Positions 54,092-64,000 of a DNA stretch of 64,000 bases are shown piece after piece. A model generated the notes under the pieces. The model was given only the letters and a program-made list of their open reading frames with translations. It made no database searches and had not been told where the DNA came from. A program made the position numbers and the translations under genes. Source of the stretch: Vanrija pseudolonga (Eukaryota > Basidiomycota > Tremellomycetes > Trichosporonales > Trichosporonaceae); contig NC_085853.1 of assembly GCF_020906515.1 (NCBI RefSeq), positions 2,108,001 to 2,172,000 of the forward strand, in the 5' to 3' direction. How positions within the stretch are numbered: the stretch's first letter is position 1; every line of letters begins with the position of its first letter.

Positions 54092-54441
54092 TTACGTGTT
54101 TTCCGGGGCGCACGTCAGCTCTTCATTGGGGGGCGGTGGGGCGTCAAGGATCGACTTCTTGGGACTTGTGTGTCTGTTGTCTGTCACACTGGCGTGCGCT
54201 GGATTATGCGCTCTCTTTCCTCCTTGTCCTTATCATTGCTGTTGTTGTCCATGTTCAGTTCACAAGTGGGTAAGTAGTGCAGCCTCATCAAATGTGTCGC
54301 CACGCTTGACCCAACACTCGTGAGTACCTTCCCCTCCTCCGCCAACTCACAACACCTCAAGACTCACGCAGTACATCGCGTACACTAATGTGGGGTATGA
54401 ACATGGCAGGCAAAGTGTCCGTGTTATCATGGGGTTTTGGT
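54092..54441. other. Spacer, no gene seen
   Basis: About 350 bp between tRNA-Phe and the 3' end of the Gly-Ala-rich gene. Confidence 0.4.
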
Positions 54442-55392
54442 TTACGCGAAGACGGCGGCGAAGGCACCAGCAGCGACGACAAGGGCACCAGCGACGGCGG
54501 TGCGCGACGCGCTGCTAGGCTTGCCGACACCGGGGATGGTGAGGCCCCCCGAACCCGAGGCTCCGGCCGCGGACGGGGCCGCAACTGCCGAGGACGCCAC
54601 GACGGGGTGCGTGGTGGGAGCCGCGGCGATGGAGGGCTGGACAGCGTGGGGAGTAGTGGTGGTAGTCGAGGGAGCGGCGAGAGAAGTAGTGCCGGCGGCA
54701 CCGGCACCGGCACCGGCACTACCACCAGCACCAGCACCAGCTCCGGCTCCAGCGCCAGCACCAGCTCCGGCACCAGCTCCAGCACCTGCTCCAGCACCAG
54801 CGCCGCCGCCGCCGCCAGTTCCAGAGTCGCCGCCGGTGCCACTGCCCGCGCCGCCGCCCGTGCCGCCGCCAGCACCGGCACCACCGCCGCCCGCGCCACC
54901 ACCGCTGCTAGAGCCACCGGTGGGGGTGGAGCTGCTGCCGCCGGTGGGCGTGGGGTTGTCAACGTACGTCGTGCCGGCGGTACCAGCTGTGGGGGGTTAG
55001 TCGTGCTTTGTACGCATGCTCAGGCCAAGCCGACTCACTGCAGATACGGCCGTTGGCGCAGCAGCCGCCGGAAGCAGTGCAGTAGGTTCTGGAGGGGTCA
55101 GCGTCGCTTGCTCAAGCCAGGGCCGGTTGCGGTGCCACACTCACCCGCCACGGCAGTAGCCCGAGTCGCTGCAGCAGACGTCGGTGGTGGGGATACAGCT
55201 CTGGCCCTCCTGGTTGGAGCAGATCTTGTAGCCCGAGGGGCAGGACTGGCGCTTCATCACGCTGCCAGTGACGCCGGTGAGCTTGTAGGCGCGCGCGGCG
55301 ACGGGGTTGAGCGTGAGGCGGCCCTCGAGCTGGGCGTTGGCCGAGCCCGCGAAGGCGGCAAGGGCGAGGGTCAAGAGCGTGGCGGGGATCAT
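54442..55392 (-). CDS. Cys-rich and Gly-Ala-repeat GPI-type surface protein
   Basis: Exons 55392-55145, 55088-55039 and 54986-54442 encode 280 residues. Signal peptide ATLLTLALAAFAGSANA. A KRQ site at about 48-50 may be a Kex2-type processing point. Next comes a Cys-rich domain spread over exons 1 and 2: CPSGYKICSNQEGQSC, DVCCSDSGYC, YCTASGGCCANGRIC, similar in style to chitin-binding-like or hydrophobic surface modules. Exon 3 is Gly/Ser/Thr-rich with a long alternating Gly-Ala run and ends with a hydrophobic tail (AVAGALVVAAGAFAAVFA) for GPI attachment. Two other frames across the repeat are also open because of its regular composition; splice phase picks this one. Confidence 0.78.
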
Positions 55393-57464
55393 TGTCGCGA
55401 TGAGGAGGTTGAGATGGAGATGGGAGACAGAAACCTGCCGAGGCTCGTGCGCTTCTTATACTGCTTCTTCTTCTGTTTCCCGACGGCGCGCGAGCGAGCG
55501 CGTCCGGAGGCGGATCGCGTCCGAGGAAAACTAACACGGCAGGTGACTGGATAGACTGACTCTGTGCGCCAAGAGACCCTTCTCAGCCCAAACACCCCTC
55601 CCCGCTCTCCTCACTTTGCACTGGTGGGACTGGTGGGCGGTGTCGGCGGACATTGTGCTCGCCGTAGCAGGCTTGTTCAGACGGAGCCGGAGCCACAGCG
55701 CCACCGGCATGCCAGTGCCAGTCGCGACATTCCTGCCCGCCCGCGCGCGCAGGGGCCGCGCACCCGCCCCGCTCCGTTATGGTTTGAACAGCGGCCATGG
55801 TCACCGCTCTTGCCCCTTGCCAAGCTGAAGGCATGTGCACGTTTCTCGCCAATTGACCGGCAGGCCACCGTGAATGTTCGGCACCCGATGTCGCATCAAG
55901 CCGAAACACTGGTTGTTTGCGCCTTGCGTTCTGCGATCTGATCTGCCTGGCGCGCTGGGGCCAGGTTAGTCTTTGAACCCTGACCGTGGGGGGGAAACTG
56001 GGCCGGAAGAGCGTCGCAATGCTCTCAAGTGGGCTGCTTGGCTCGCCTCCCTCGTTCGAACCCACTATGCCGAACGGCCATGACCCTGCAAATGCCCGTT
56101 TGGTTTGCAGAGGGCCGCCCACCAGCCCGTCACGGTTAGCGGCGGTCATCAGCGATTCATGGCTTTGGCTGGGAGAGCCCCTCGCGTTTGACATGCCCGC
56201 CCTCTGGTGGTCTGCTCGTTCACCCGCGGCGGTGACTCATGGCTGGTCCCTGGCTATTAGGTTTATGAGCGGTGTAATACTGCATTGCCATGCGACCGCC
56301 TAATGAGCCACGGCCGTTGTGTTATCTGCACCGCCTTTAATTAGACTTGTCCCACACAAGCATCCGAGGCACAGCAACTTGTAACAGTGCTGTGTGCTGG
56401 GCGGTGTCGGCGATGGCAGTGCAGTTGAATGGCTTGCTCCATGACGGAGTCAAGCATTCGGACACGAGGTTGACGATGGCACGTTTGCGAGTACCCAGCA
56501 AGAGGTCCACAGTAATGCGCGCTCGCCCACAACCAGGGCGAGTTCCAGAAGGCCGCCTCCGCGCGCTCATCGTGACGCCTTCGGTCCCGTGGCGTACCCC
56601 ATCTCCCCCCCTTGGCGAGCGCTGCCATTTAGTGGGCTGACGGAGTTGAGCACGTGCGGCTCGGCGACTACGCCGGCCTCGGCGCAGCATCCATCGATAA
56701 CAAGCATCGCAGTGCCGAGTAATCGGCGCAGCAGCTGCCTGCTCAATCACAGCGGTGCAGCCAGTCAGTTCTCGGTCACAGCATCGAGGTCAATTACCAT
56801 GAACACACATCTGGGCCCAGTTGCTGGGGTTGTGCCTGGCTTCAAACAGGAGGGGTGGTACCGCACCTGCGGATAAGCCAGACCGTTGTCGTAACCCTGA
56901 CGGAACATTGTTCCGCCATTCAACCTCAATTAGAGAGCGCGCACTACGACGGCACCCAAGTAAACACAGCAGATACATTGCGGATTGCTTGACTGCTGGC
57001 TGCGCAGTCAGTCGGCACCGGGCTATACTAGGCGACGGTACGACAGCTGAGCGGAAGCGAGGATCTCGCCGGCATAACAGCCGGCGTACGTTCCTGTGCT
57101 CGAGGCTAGCCCGGCGTGCAGTCATTGGATCGTTGGATCACTTGACCATGACCGCGAGTAACCTTGTGTCGGGCATCTGGGGATCGAGAGCCGGTGCAGC
57201 AAGCAGCACGCTACGGAATGCAGGTAATATCTTGACGTCCAACAGGTCCTCCTCGCCCTCCACATCCCCACTGACTTCATTTCACGTGAGCCGAGCCGAG
57301 CGCAGCCCTGTGTCTACCATTTGCGCAGCAAGTGGTCGCTGAGACATTCTCGCTGATAGCCTAGCAGCCCTTGGCGGTCTCAAGCAGCCGCTGCCCACCC
57401 GAGGCCGCCCCGCAATCTCCTCCCCGCCCGCTTCCATCTTCGTCCATTCCACCCCCCGTTCGCC
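55393..57464. other. Large intergenic region, no supported gene
   Basis: About 2.1 kb. Several open frames of 100-200 codons exist on both strands but lack wobble bias, domains or splice logic. Composition is closer to the unannotated right end than to the genes. It may hold long promoters for the two flanking surface genes or decayed sequence. Confidence 0.5.
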
Positions 57465-58657
57465 ATGCGCAACGCAATCATTGCCCTCACTCTTGCCGGT
57501 GTCGCCTCGGCGCTCTCGGGCCACTCCCCCATTCTCCGCGAGCACAGCGGCCTCCTCGACGCCGGCATCAACCTCGCTGCCGAGTTCACACCCCTCTCAA
57601 CAGGTCTCTACGAGCGTCAGACGGCAGACGACAACTTTACGCAGCAGTGCGCGGCTGCAAACTATGTCATCTGCTCCAACAACGCTTCGCAGTGTGCTCC
57701 GGCCGGCAGGGTATGCTGTCCGGAGACCCAGACGAGTTGTGCCGCAGGGTGAGCATATGGTGTGTGGTGCTCGAACTCACCTGGCAGCCACTTCTGCATG
57801 AAGAATGGGACAAACTCGGGCTGCTGCAACAATGCAGCGTTCGACAATTGCTTCCTGGGCGACGGCCTGCCCATTAGCCTCAATGGCGCAGTCTCGAAGA
57901 ATGTCGACATGCACTACGACGTCGACCTCAACGGCGATTGGTACGACAACAACTGGATCTGCGATGGCTCAACCCGCGCCATCTTCACCAACTCGACCGG
58001 TACGGCAACCATGATGTTTGACAGTGAGCAGCTTGTTCCTCTTTGTCGCCGAGTATCCATCTCACACGGACTCCAGGGACCATCGCCGGCTTTGTTATCT
58101 ACGCCGGCGCCGATCAAGGAGCAGAGTACCGCCTCAACATCACAAACCAAATCGACAAGGTCGTCTTCCAGAAGGACAACGACGGCTGTAACCCAGGCTA
58201 CAAGTTTACGTTCAACACCAAGTCGTTCAACTGGCTCATCCTCACCTGGCTCATCCCAAGCAACCAGTATGTCCAGCCCCAGGTTCAGAACCCGGCCATT
58301 CAGTTTGGTCGCATCACGTGAGTGACGAGCCATCGAGTTGAGACTGAAGCCCGCCACAGTGTCTACGCCAATGCAGACGACATTGCCAAGGTCCAGCTAG
58401 GCGACCCGAATGCCCAGACCGGCTCGTTCTCTGCTCTGACTGCGGCGACCGCTCTCGGCGGTATGGGCGCAACCGGCAGCGGAGGAGCCTCTGGTAACGG
58501 AGGCCCTACACCCGTGATCACTGGACCTACCACCGCACACCCCGGGGCCTCCGGTGCGCCAAGCGGCAAGCCGAGCGCCGCCCATTCGCGTGTGTCGTCG
58601 CACAGCACTGCAGCCGTGTGCGCCGTCATCCTCGCCGGGCTGTGGCTCAGCGCTTGA
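57465..58657 (+). CDS. Cys-rich secreted, probably GPI-anchored protein (type 2)
   Basis: Exons 57465-57748, 57788-58023, 58077-58317 and 58360-58657 encode 352 residues. Signal peptide IIALTLAGVASALS; a YERQT site at about residue 48 could be processed. The Cys-rich region is CAAANYVICSNNASQC, RVCCPETQTSC and HFCMKNGTNSGCC. The beta-type domain (MMFDRTIAGFVIYAGAD, then NDGCNPGYKFTF, FNWLILTWLIP) aligns with the gene at 51536, with the same intron after the FD pair. A Gly/Ser/Ala stalk and hydrophobic end (STAAVCAVILAGLWLSA) fit GPI attachment. Several NxS/T sites suggest N-glycosylation. Function unknown; cell-surface location inferred. Confidence 0.8.
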
Positions 58658-61600
58658 GCAGTTTGTGTATCGTGGGGGTTTCCGTCTTTCGTTAACGCAG
58701 TGGTTGTTACTTTTCGTCATGATATTTGTGGACTCGACGGGAGGCCGCAACCGGCGATGGGGCGCAGAGCCATGGCAAGCCTCCAAGCCCACCTCGGGGA
58801 ATGAATCCGCAGGTCGGTGAGCCGACTCGCAACTGACCGATGTCGGCGACTCGCAATTATACAGTAGCAGCCACGGCGCACCTCGCAGTCAAGTCGCCAC
58901 CGCACCTCGCAGCTACATATATGCGTGTCGTCGCCACAGCGCCTCGTGGCGCAACCCTTGGCCGGGGTTCGAGGTAGTCACCGACAACAACGCTGGCGTG
59001 TGGCCTCATAACGGCCACGTTTGGGGTCGGAGTGAGAGAGAGCCGTAATGACTGCTTGGCACGAGGCAGCACATGCCCACAAGAGATCTAACCTATCGAT
59101 CACAGCCCCAACTGGTGACACCCCAAAACTGTGCCAAGAGTGGTGTGGCGCCGGTTGGCGCCGGGGAGGGGTTAAAGGACCCTCCTCACTCACTCGTCGC
59201 TTGCCTCGGAAGGGATCAGAGCAGCGCGTAGACAAGGCACACGACGAGAACCAAACAAGGGAACCAAACAGAGGTAAGCCAAACAGGAGAAACTCAGCGA
59301 GAACATTTGCCGCAGGGGTCAGGACGTCCGGCGGCCCAAGGGGCAATAAGAGGCGCCAGACGGCCGTCTTACCCGAAACGAGTCGGCTGGAAAATCGAGG
59401 CGCGCACCGCGGAGACACGTCGGGCAAATCGCTGCCAAGAGTCGGCTCGGTCGTGATAGACAAAGGCCGTGCCATGAATGGTGTGGCGCCGGGTTGGTGT
59501 CGGGAGTACGTCAACGAGCCCCTCCGGCCTCGCTTGAGAGAAGGGGTCGTTCGGCACGGACGTGGCGGCGGACCAGAACCAAACCTGGCATCCAGAACCA
59601 AACCTGGCATCCAGAACCAAACAAGACAAACCGACAGCCTTGGTACAGGTGTGACCGGCAGCCCCAAGGGCGAAGGGGCGCTCGAAAGGCGCCTTTCCAC
59701 CGCAAAACGGGCCAATGGCCGGACGACCCATTCCGGTAGACGTCGGTCAAATGTTCGCCAAGGAGTCACCGTCACCGCAGAGGTGACAGACAAAGACCGG
59801 CCAAGAAGCTCCTCGTGGCGCTGGCAGGCGTCGAGAGGAGGCGCAAGTGACAGTACTTGATTGGGGAGTGGGGGAGCGAGGGAGGCGCCGTGGCTGAGCG
59901 GTGACAACTGGGAGGGAGAGCCAAGAAAGGGAGGAAGAACCAAACAGACAGAACCCAACAACATACCCCGGCACCGGGATGACGACGACGACCAACTTTA
60001 ATGCCAAGGGAGGGTGAAGAGGCGCCGGGGCTTCATGGGCAAGGATAGGTAGGAGGCGCCGACGACCTGAGCGAGGTAGGCACCAGCTCCATCCCGCAGT
60101 GAGAGGCTGACGGCCGGATCAAGCAGGTCGACACTCGCCGACCAGGACGCGCAGCTACTGGGTCAGGTGGCGGGTGAGGCGCAGAGTACCTTGACAGTCG
60201 GGCGTTGCGGAGACATGACGACAACGTTCAGGAGGTTATAGTTACTCGCACCGGGGTTGAGGACGCCTCAATAGAGCAACAGGCCGCCGTGCGACGAGGA
60301 TACTGAGCTTGCCAAGCCCGGGGTGCGAGCGGTGCTTGGCGTATGTACAGCGACGAGCGCTACTCGGTGCCCACGACGTGCTCCGGCCGGACTTCAACGC
60401 CTCTACCATTCTTCCGCTCACGGTCGGCCGGACATGACAAACGCGCCCGCCGCAGTTCGTTCGAGCGGGGAGATCTACGCCGCGGCACCGGTAGGCGCAA
60501 AGACCGACCAGCCACATTGCTGCGCCGCGCCGGTCCCTCTCGGTGCGACCCTCATGCTTGCTCGCTCGCTTGCTCTCACTGCGCAAGCACGCCGGCAGAC
60601 GATGACGGCGCGGAGCATTCACCGTAACAAGGTTGCGGGAGAGCAGTGTGGCGTAGTGCCGAAGCGAGCGCCACTCCGCCCCCACCCTGCGTGGTATGCT
60701 CCGAGATCGACACGGAGGTCGGCTGCGAGCTCATTCGCCGCGCCGAGCGCGGGCAGCTTGCTCGCCGGCACTGAGGCTCCGGATCTGGCGGAGATCTGAT
60801 TCCAGCGCGAGGGTGCATGCGAGCTGGATTCAGCTCACCCCTCAGGGTGGCAGCGTGCGCATGCTTGGGTTGTCGCGTCGTAATGTTCGGCAGCTCAACC
60901 GAGCGACGCAAGCGAGGCCGTGTATGTAGCTGTTTTCGGCCACCAAGCTGAGTCCGAGTCGCTGACATTGTTTTTGTTTTGGCTTTCAGCGGCCGCCAGC
61001 CAGCTCGGAACGATTCTTGTAATCGCTGCCTTCGGATGCCCGTATCTATGGCCATCGATCGCGCTTGTGGCACACATCGGATCTCTCGCCAACATAACAC
61101 ATCGCAATATTTTCGTGTTGAGACTGGGGGAGTGGGTGTCGGGCTGCCACCGACGCTTGGCAAACGGCCCATTGATGGATGCATGGATGTCCTGCCTTGG
61201 CAGCTTTGTCCCCTTGCGTACCCGCCTCAGCCTTGCCTCAGGTCTCTGCGAAAACTGACGGCTCCGCGGGTCCGTCCGCTTCGCCGAGCCCACCTCAAAC
61301 ACCGGCACCAACAACATCCTTGTTGCGTTTCTCCACCGTTTCATGCCTCATACATACCCAAGACGGCAAAGATGCGGAAAGTCTCCGGACTACGCATCCT
61401 CTTTGCACGAGCTTCTCACAGTCACCGGCCCACCTTACGGTGCCCGCATGCATGAGGTCACTCTTTCGGGCAAGGCAGCCCCGAAATGCTGTCGGGGTTT
61501 TGCTGTCCCCGTCAAATGAGCGACGAGTACGAGGTCGTCGTTCCCGGTTGCCCCTCGACAGACCCTCAAGTCGACAAACAAGCACCTTGATCATCGAGGA

Positions 61601-63925
61601 ATGTAAACCGTAAGCATGCTGCACCAGATCTCTGCAGTTGTGGTGCCCGACGACGCCCGCCAATGTCCAGCGTGGGGCAGTGATGCAACCCCTAAGATGT
61701 GGCGTTTTGGCGTTTTGGCGCCGCTGATTCCGGTGCGGGTGGCTACAAACTCCTAGAACCGACACCAGACCCGTGGTCTGTAATGACCGTCCCTCCAAAA
61801 GGCCCCGTCCGCCGAAGGATATCGTGGATCTGGTAAGCAGGGGTACCGGTGGCCGGCTACGCAAGGGACTGAGCCGAGCCTTTGCTCCTCGGTCTGTCGT
61901 TCGGCTTACTCGGGCGAGAAGCGACGACGCACGTACCCCCCGCGGGCCGAGCGACCTGACGGACTTGGACTGCGTCACCGATCGATTGGAGAGGTCAGTA
62001 GCCCGCAAGTGGTGACTTCCTGGTGAAGATTTTCGTGGTGCGAGGGGGTGACATGACTCGCACTTGTGCAGCTCTGCTCCATTCCGCGATAACCATAACG
62101 ACGACGGCGCCACCAGCACCAGTTGACAATGCTCAATTGTCACATCTGAGCACCATTTGCATACTCATGCATGAAACGCAACCAGCCTCATTGGTCTGTT
62201 CTTAGCGAATGCATGCAGGCGCGAGCATTCGGTGGCATCGTCCACTCGTCCACTCGTCGCATAGGGCCAGCAACGCCATTGTGGCGCCACCATCCCTGAT
62301 ATTGATAGACGCCGCAACCTATTCCCAAAGATGCCCCCCTCACTGCTCCCCGCAGGAGTCTCCTGCTCACCCAGTAGAAAATGCAGACACGAGCGCCCAT
62401 GTCTCGGAGAAGCTGGAGGCTGTGTGGAGGCGCGCTGGTGCGGAGGAAACTCGGATAAGGGTCGCTTCTATGGATCTGGTCCAAGAAGGTCTCGACTCTG
62501 TGGCGGCCCGGAACCCAGGTCCTCCATTCAACTCCAGGCGGCAGAGGTACCCGACCTGATTCTGGCAGGTTGCCGTCTTTCGGACGTGCTGCGATGGCCT
62601 TTGCGCTCAGCGTGGTGGCTGCATGGCGAGGGGCGACTCGTGGCTGGCCTGTGAGACACCGGGTGAACGACCTTGGCATCGGCCTGTCCTCGGCGCAGTT
62701 GTGAAGTTCATTGGCAATTAGACAAGACAGACGCCGAGAATCGTGGAGGTCAGAAACTCGAGCTGCGTCGGATGGGCACAGCGAAGCGAAGGAACTCGGT
62801 CAGTTGACGCGAAAGTGGCGTGTTTGTCGCTACTACAGTACACAGCATATTCTTAGAACAGTGCACCTCGGGTCGGTTTGTGCTTCCGGCGTTCTCAACA
62901 GCGGGGGGTTTAACTGGGTCTCATAGTGCCAAGAACACGAGAAGGAGCACCGCCAGTGCACCTGCGGACCCACGCCGCGTCCGTGCCACCTCAGCGGCCA
63001 ATAACCAGCCGAGTCATACCGGCTGGAGCCACGCGATTCCAGCAATGCGCGCGCCCAGGAACGGCCGGTTGAATATAGGATTAGTAAAGATCGACGTCTG
63101 CTTATGCTTGTGTAGAGCATTCACCGGTGTCCAAGTCCTGAAGGGACTGGGAGCATTCGCCGGGGTGGGGGAGGGTTCGCTGCGGGTGGGTGCAATGTCG
63201 GACAGGGGGCCGGTAGCGAAATTGCCGGAGGTGCGAGAGGCTCTGCGGGGCACAGTCGCACGGTCAAGTTGGCCGCGTAGTCACCAGGCAGGCTCGTGAA
63301 AATTTGCATCAGGAGAAGCCAGAAGCCAGTGTCGATTGCTGCAGATCGAATTGAAGCGGCTCAAACTCTAACCCAGCAGTGATCATCACCTCTACTCCAC
63401 CCAGATGCCTCCACATGTTCGGTTACCCCCACCCCACCCCGTCCACGCCGCATGCATGTCTCGGTTGAAGACAAGCGAATGGTGCCTGCAGACCACGGTA
63501 CCATTGTAGTGTCCAGGGATACAGTCGAGCAGGACGACCGCGAAAGCCAGGTTGTGTAGTAGCACCCTCCAGGGCGTCACCCAGGGAGGTTGTGGCGGCG
63601 ATCGTGCCAAAAGCGCCACAAACCCTCGTGGCGCACCGATACCCTCCCTCCTCCGAGAGCTAGCGCACGGACAAACTTCCAGGAGTATCGATGCGCCGAC
63701 CCGGTTCCGTGGCGTCTTTCCGGCGCCCTCTTGCTCTTCCTCCTCCTCCTCCTCCTCGAGAAAGAGCACCGCACGTAGGTGCACGTAGGTTAACGACCCG
63801 ACGACCGTGCACCCGGGTTGGCGTCGACCAGATCTAAGGGCATCGACGCCGGCCCATGTTCTGCGAGAGATCTGGAGGGGGCCCGGCCTCTGCTTATCGC
63901 AGCGAGGAGAGCGAGGCAGCTTGGA
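58658..63925. other. Gene-poor right end
   Basis: About 5.3 kb with no convincing gene. Long frames overlap on opposite strands around 58978-59964, but both lack codon bias and recognisable motifs. Shorter frames (60.3-60.8, 61.3-62.1, 62.8-63.3 kb) are also unconvincing. It contains the degenerate repeat listed separately. Possibly near a centromere, a telomere or an old insertion; the sequence does not decide. Confidence 0.5.
59137..59850 (+). repeat. Degenerate direct repeat of about 340 bp, two copies
   Basis: Near 59137 and again near 59476 there is TGGTGTGGCGCCGG followed by a similar purine-rich stretch, then GAACCAAAC motifs, a CCAAGG/GGCGC region, and a shared GACAAAG segment in the same order. 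Within copy 2 a 19-20 bp unit (AACCAAACCTGGCATCCAG) is tandemly repeated around 59577-59625. A weaker GAACCAAAC occurrence near 59938 may be a third partial copy. Recognised by eye; identity not measured. Confidence 0.45.
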
Positions 63926-63930
63926 AAACG

Positions 63931-63940
63931 TTTATAAGAT
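63931..63940 (+). promoter_or_regulatory. Putative TATA box of a gene beyond the right edge
   Basis: TTTATAAGAT followed by a purine-rich then CT-rich leader, as seen before other genes here. No start codon follows before the window ends, so this is tentative. Confidence 0.35.
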
Positions 63941-64000
63941 GGGCAGAGAGGGAGCACGACTCTCCTCCCCAGAGAACGACAAGCCCGCACTCACTCAGCG

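Noticed and set aside
55583-57342. Frames of up to about 200 codons in the 2-kb intergenic region
   Set aside because: Random-like composition, no bias at third positions, and no paralogue in the window.
58978-59964. Overlapping frames of 270 (plus) and 328 (minus) codons
   Set aside because: Neither shows codon bias, domain motifs, signal peptide or splice logic, and the span coincides with a degenerate repeat.

Overview
The window looks like nuclear DNA of a GC-rich basidiomycete yeast, most likely a Tremellomycete of the Trichosporonales type. This is inferred from gene style, not from a marker gene. Genes are dense, wobble positions are almost all G or C, and most spliceosomal introns are 34-60 nt with GTGAGT/GTGGGT donors and CTGAC/CTAAC-like branch sites. 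The tRNA genes are eukaryotic, three of the five with introns next to the anticodon. No bacterial operons, CRISPR arrays or whole mobile elements were seen.

Layout. (1) 0.5-15.6 kb holds mainly housekeeping and single genes: an SDR-like oxidoreductase, the ribosome-biogenesis factor RRP36, a SET/MYND methyltransferase, a Ser/Pro-rich protein, a peroxisomal acyl-CoA oxidase ending in AKL, a small GPI-type surface protein, and two proteins with unusual six-cysteine zinc-cluster-like motifs. (2) 15.9-36.3 kb is the striking part: a tandem array of at least 11 paralogous genes that I do not recognise. Most share a three-exon core, here called the YPV/WPP module. Exon 1 ends in a motif like DVxxCLxxYxGPxxAE, usually followed by a middle exon of 100 nt encoding YPVxVIRxYVxxK...KLexLE, then LPxYAxAFxxVR and LGPSxVLxMxWPP. 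Several members have an N-terminal hydrophobic segment, and many end with a PPPY-type motif inside a Pro/Ser-rich tail. The last gene (34440-36294) carries four modules in one protein with the intron pattern repeated. A proline-rich interloper (18032-19295) and a possible 53-codon gene sit inside the array. (3) 36.7-45.4 kb returns to metabolic and housekeeping genes: BRX1, an alcohol-acetyltransferase-like protein, a fusion of an SDR/epimerase domain with a GT47 exostosin domain, and an FAD monooxygenase. (4) 46-58.7 kb is a cluster of six secreted, probably GPI-anchored surface proteins (three KRE9/KNH-like, two related Cys-rich proteins, one Gly-Ala-rich protein) interspersed with four tRNA genes. 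(5) 58.7-64 kb has no convincing gene; it contains a degenerate direct repeat and, at the very end, a TATA box that may serve a gene outside the window.

Most gene models below were built by joining exons by hand. Nearly all junctions keep the frame exactly, and paralogues share intron positions and phases, which is the main support for the models. Functions of the module family are unknown. Membrane anchoring and WW-domain/ubiquitin-ligase recruitment are inferences from hydrophobic starts and PY motifs.
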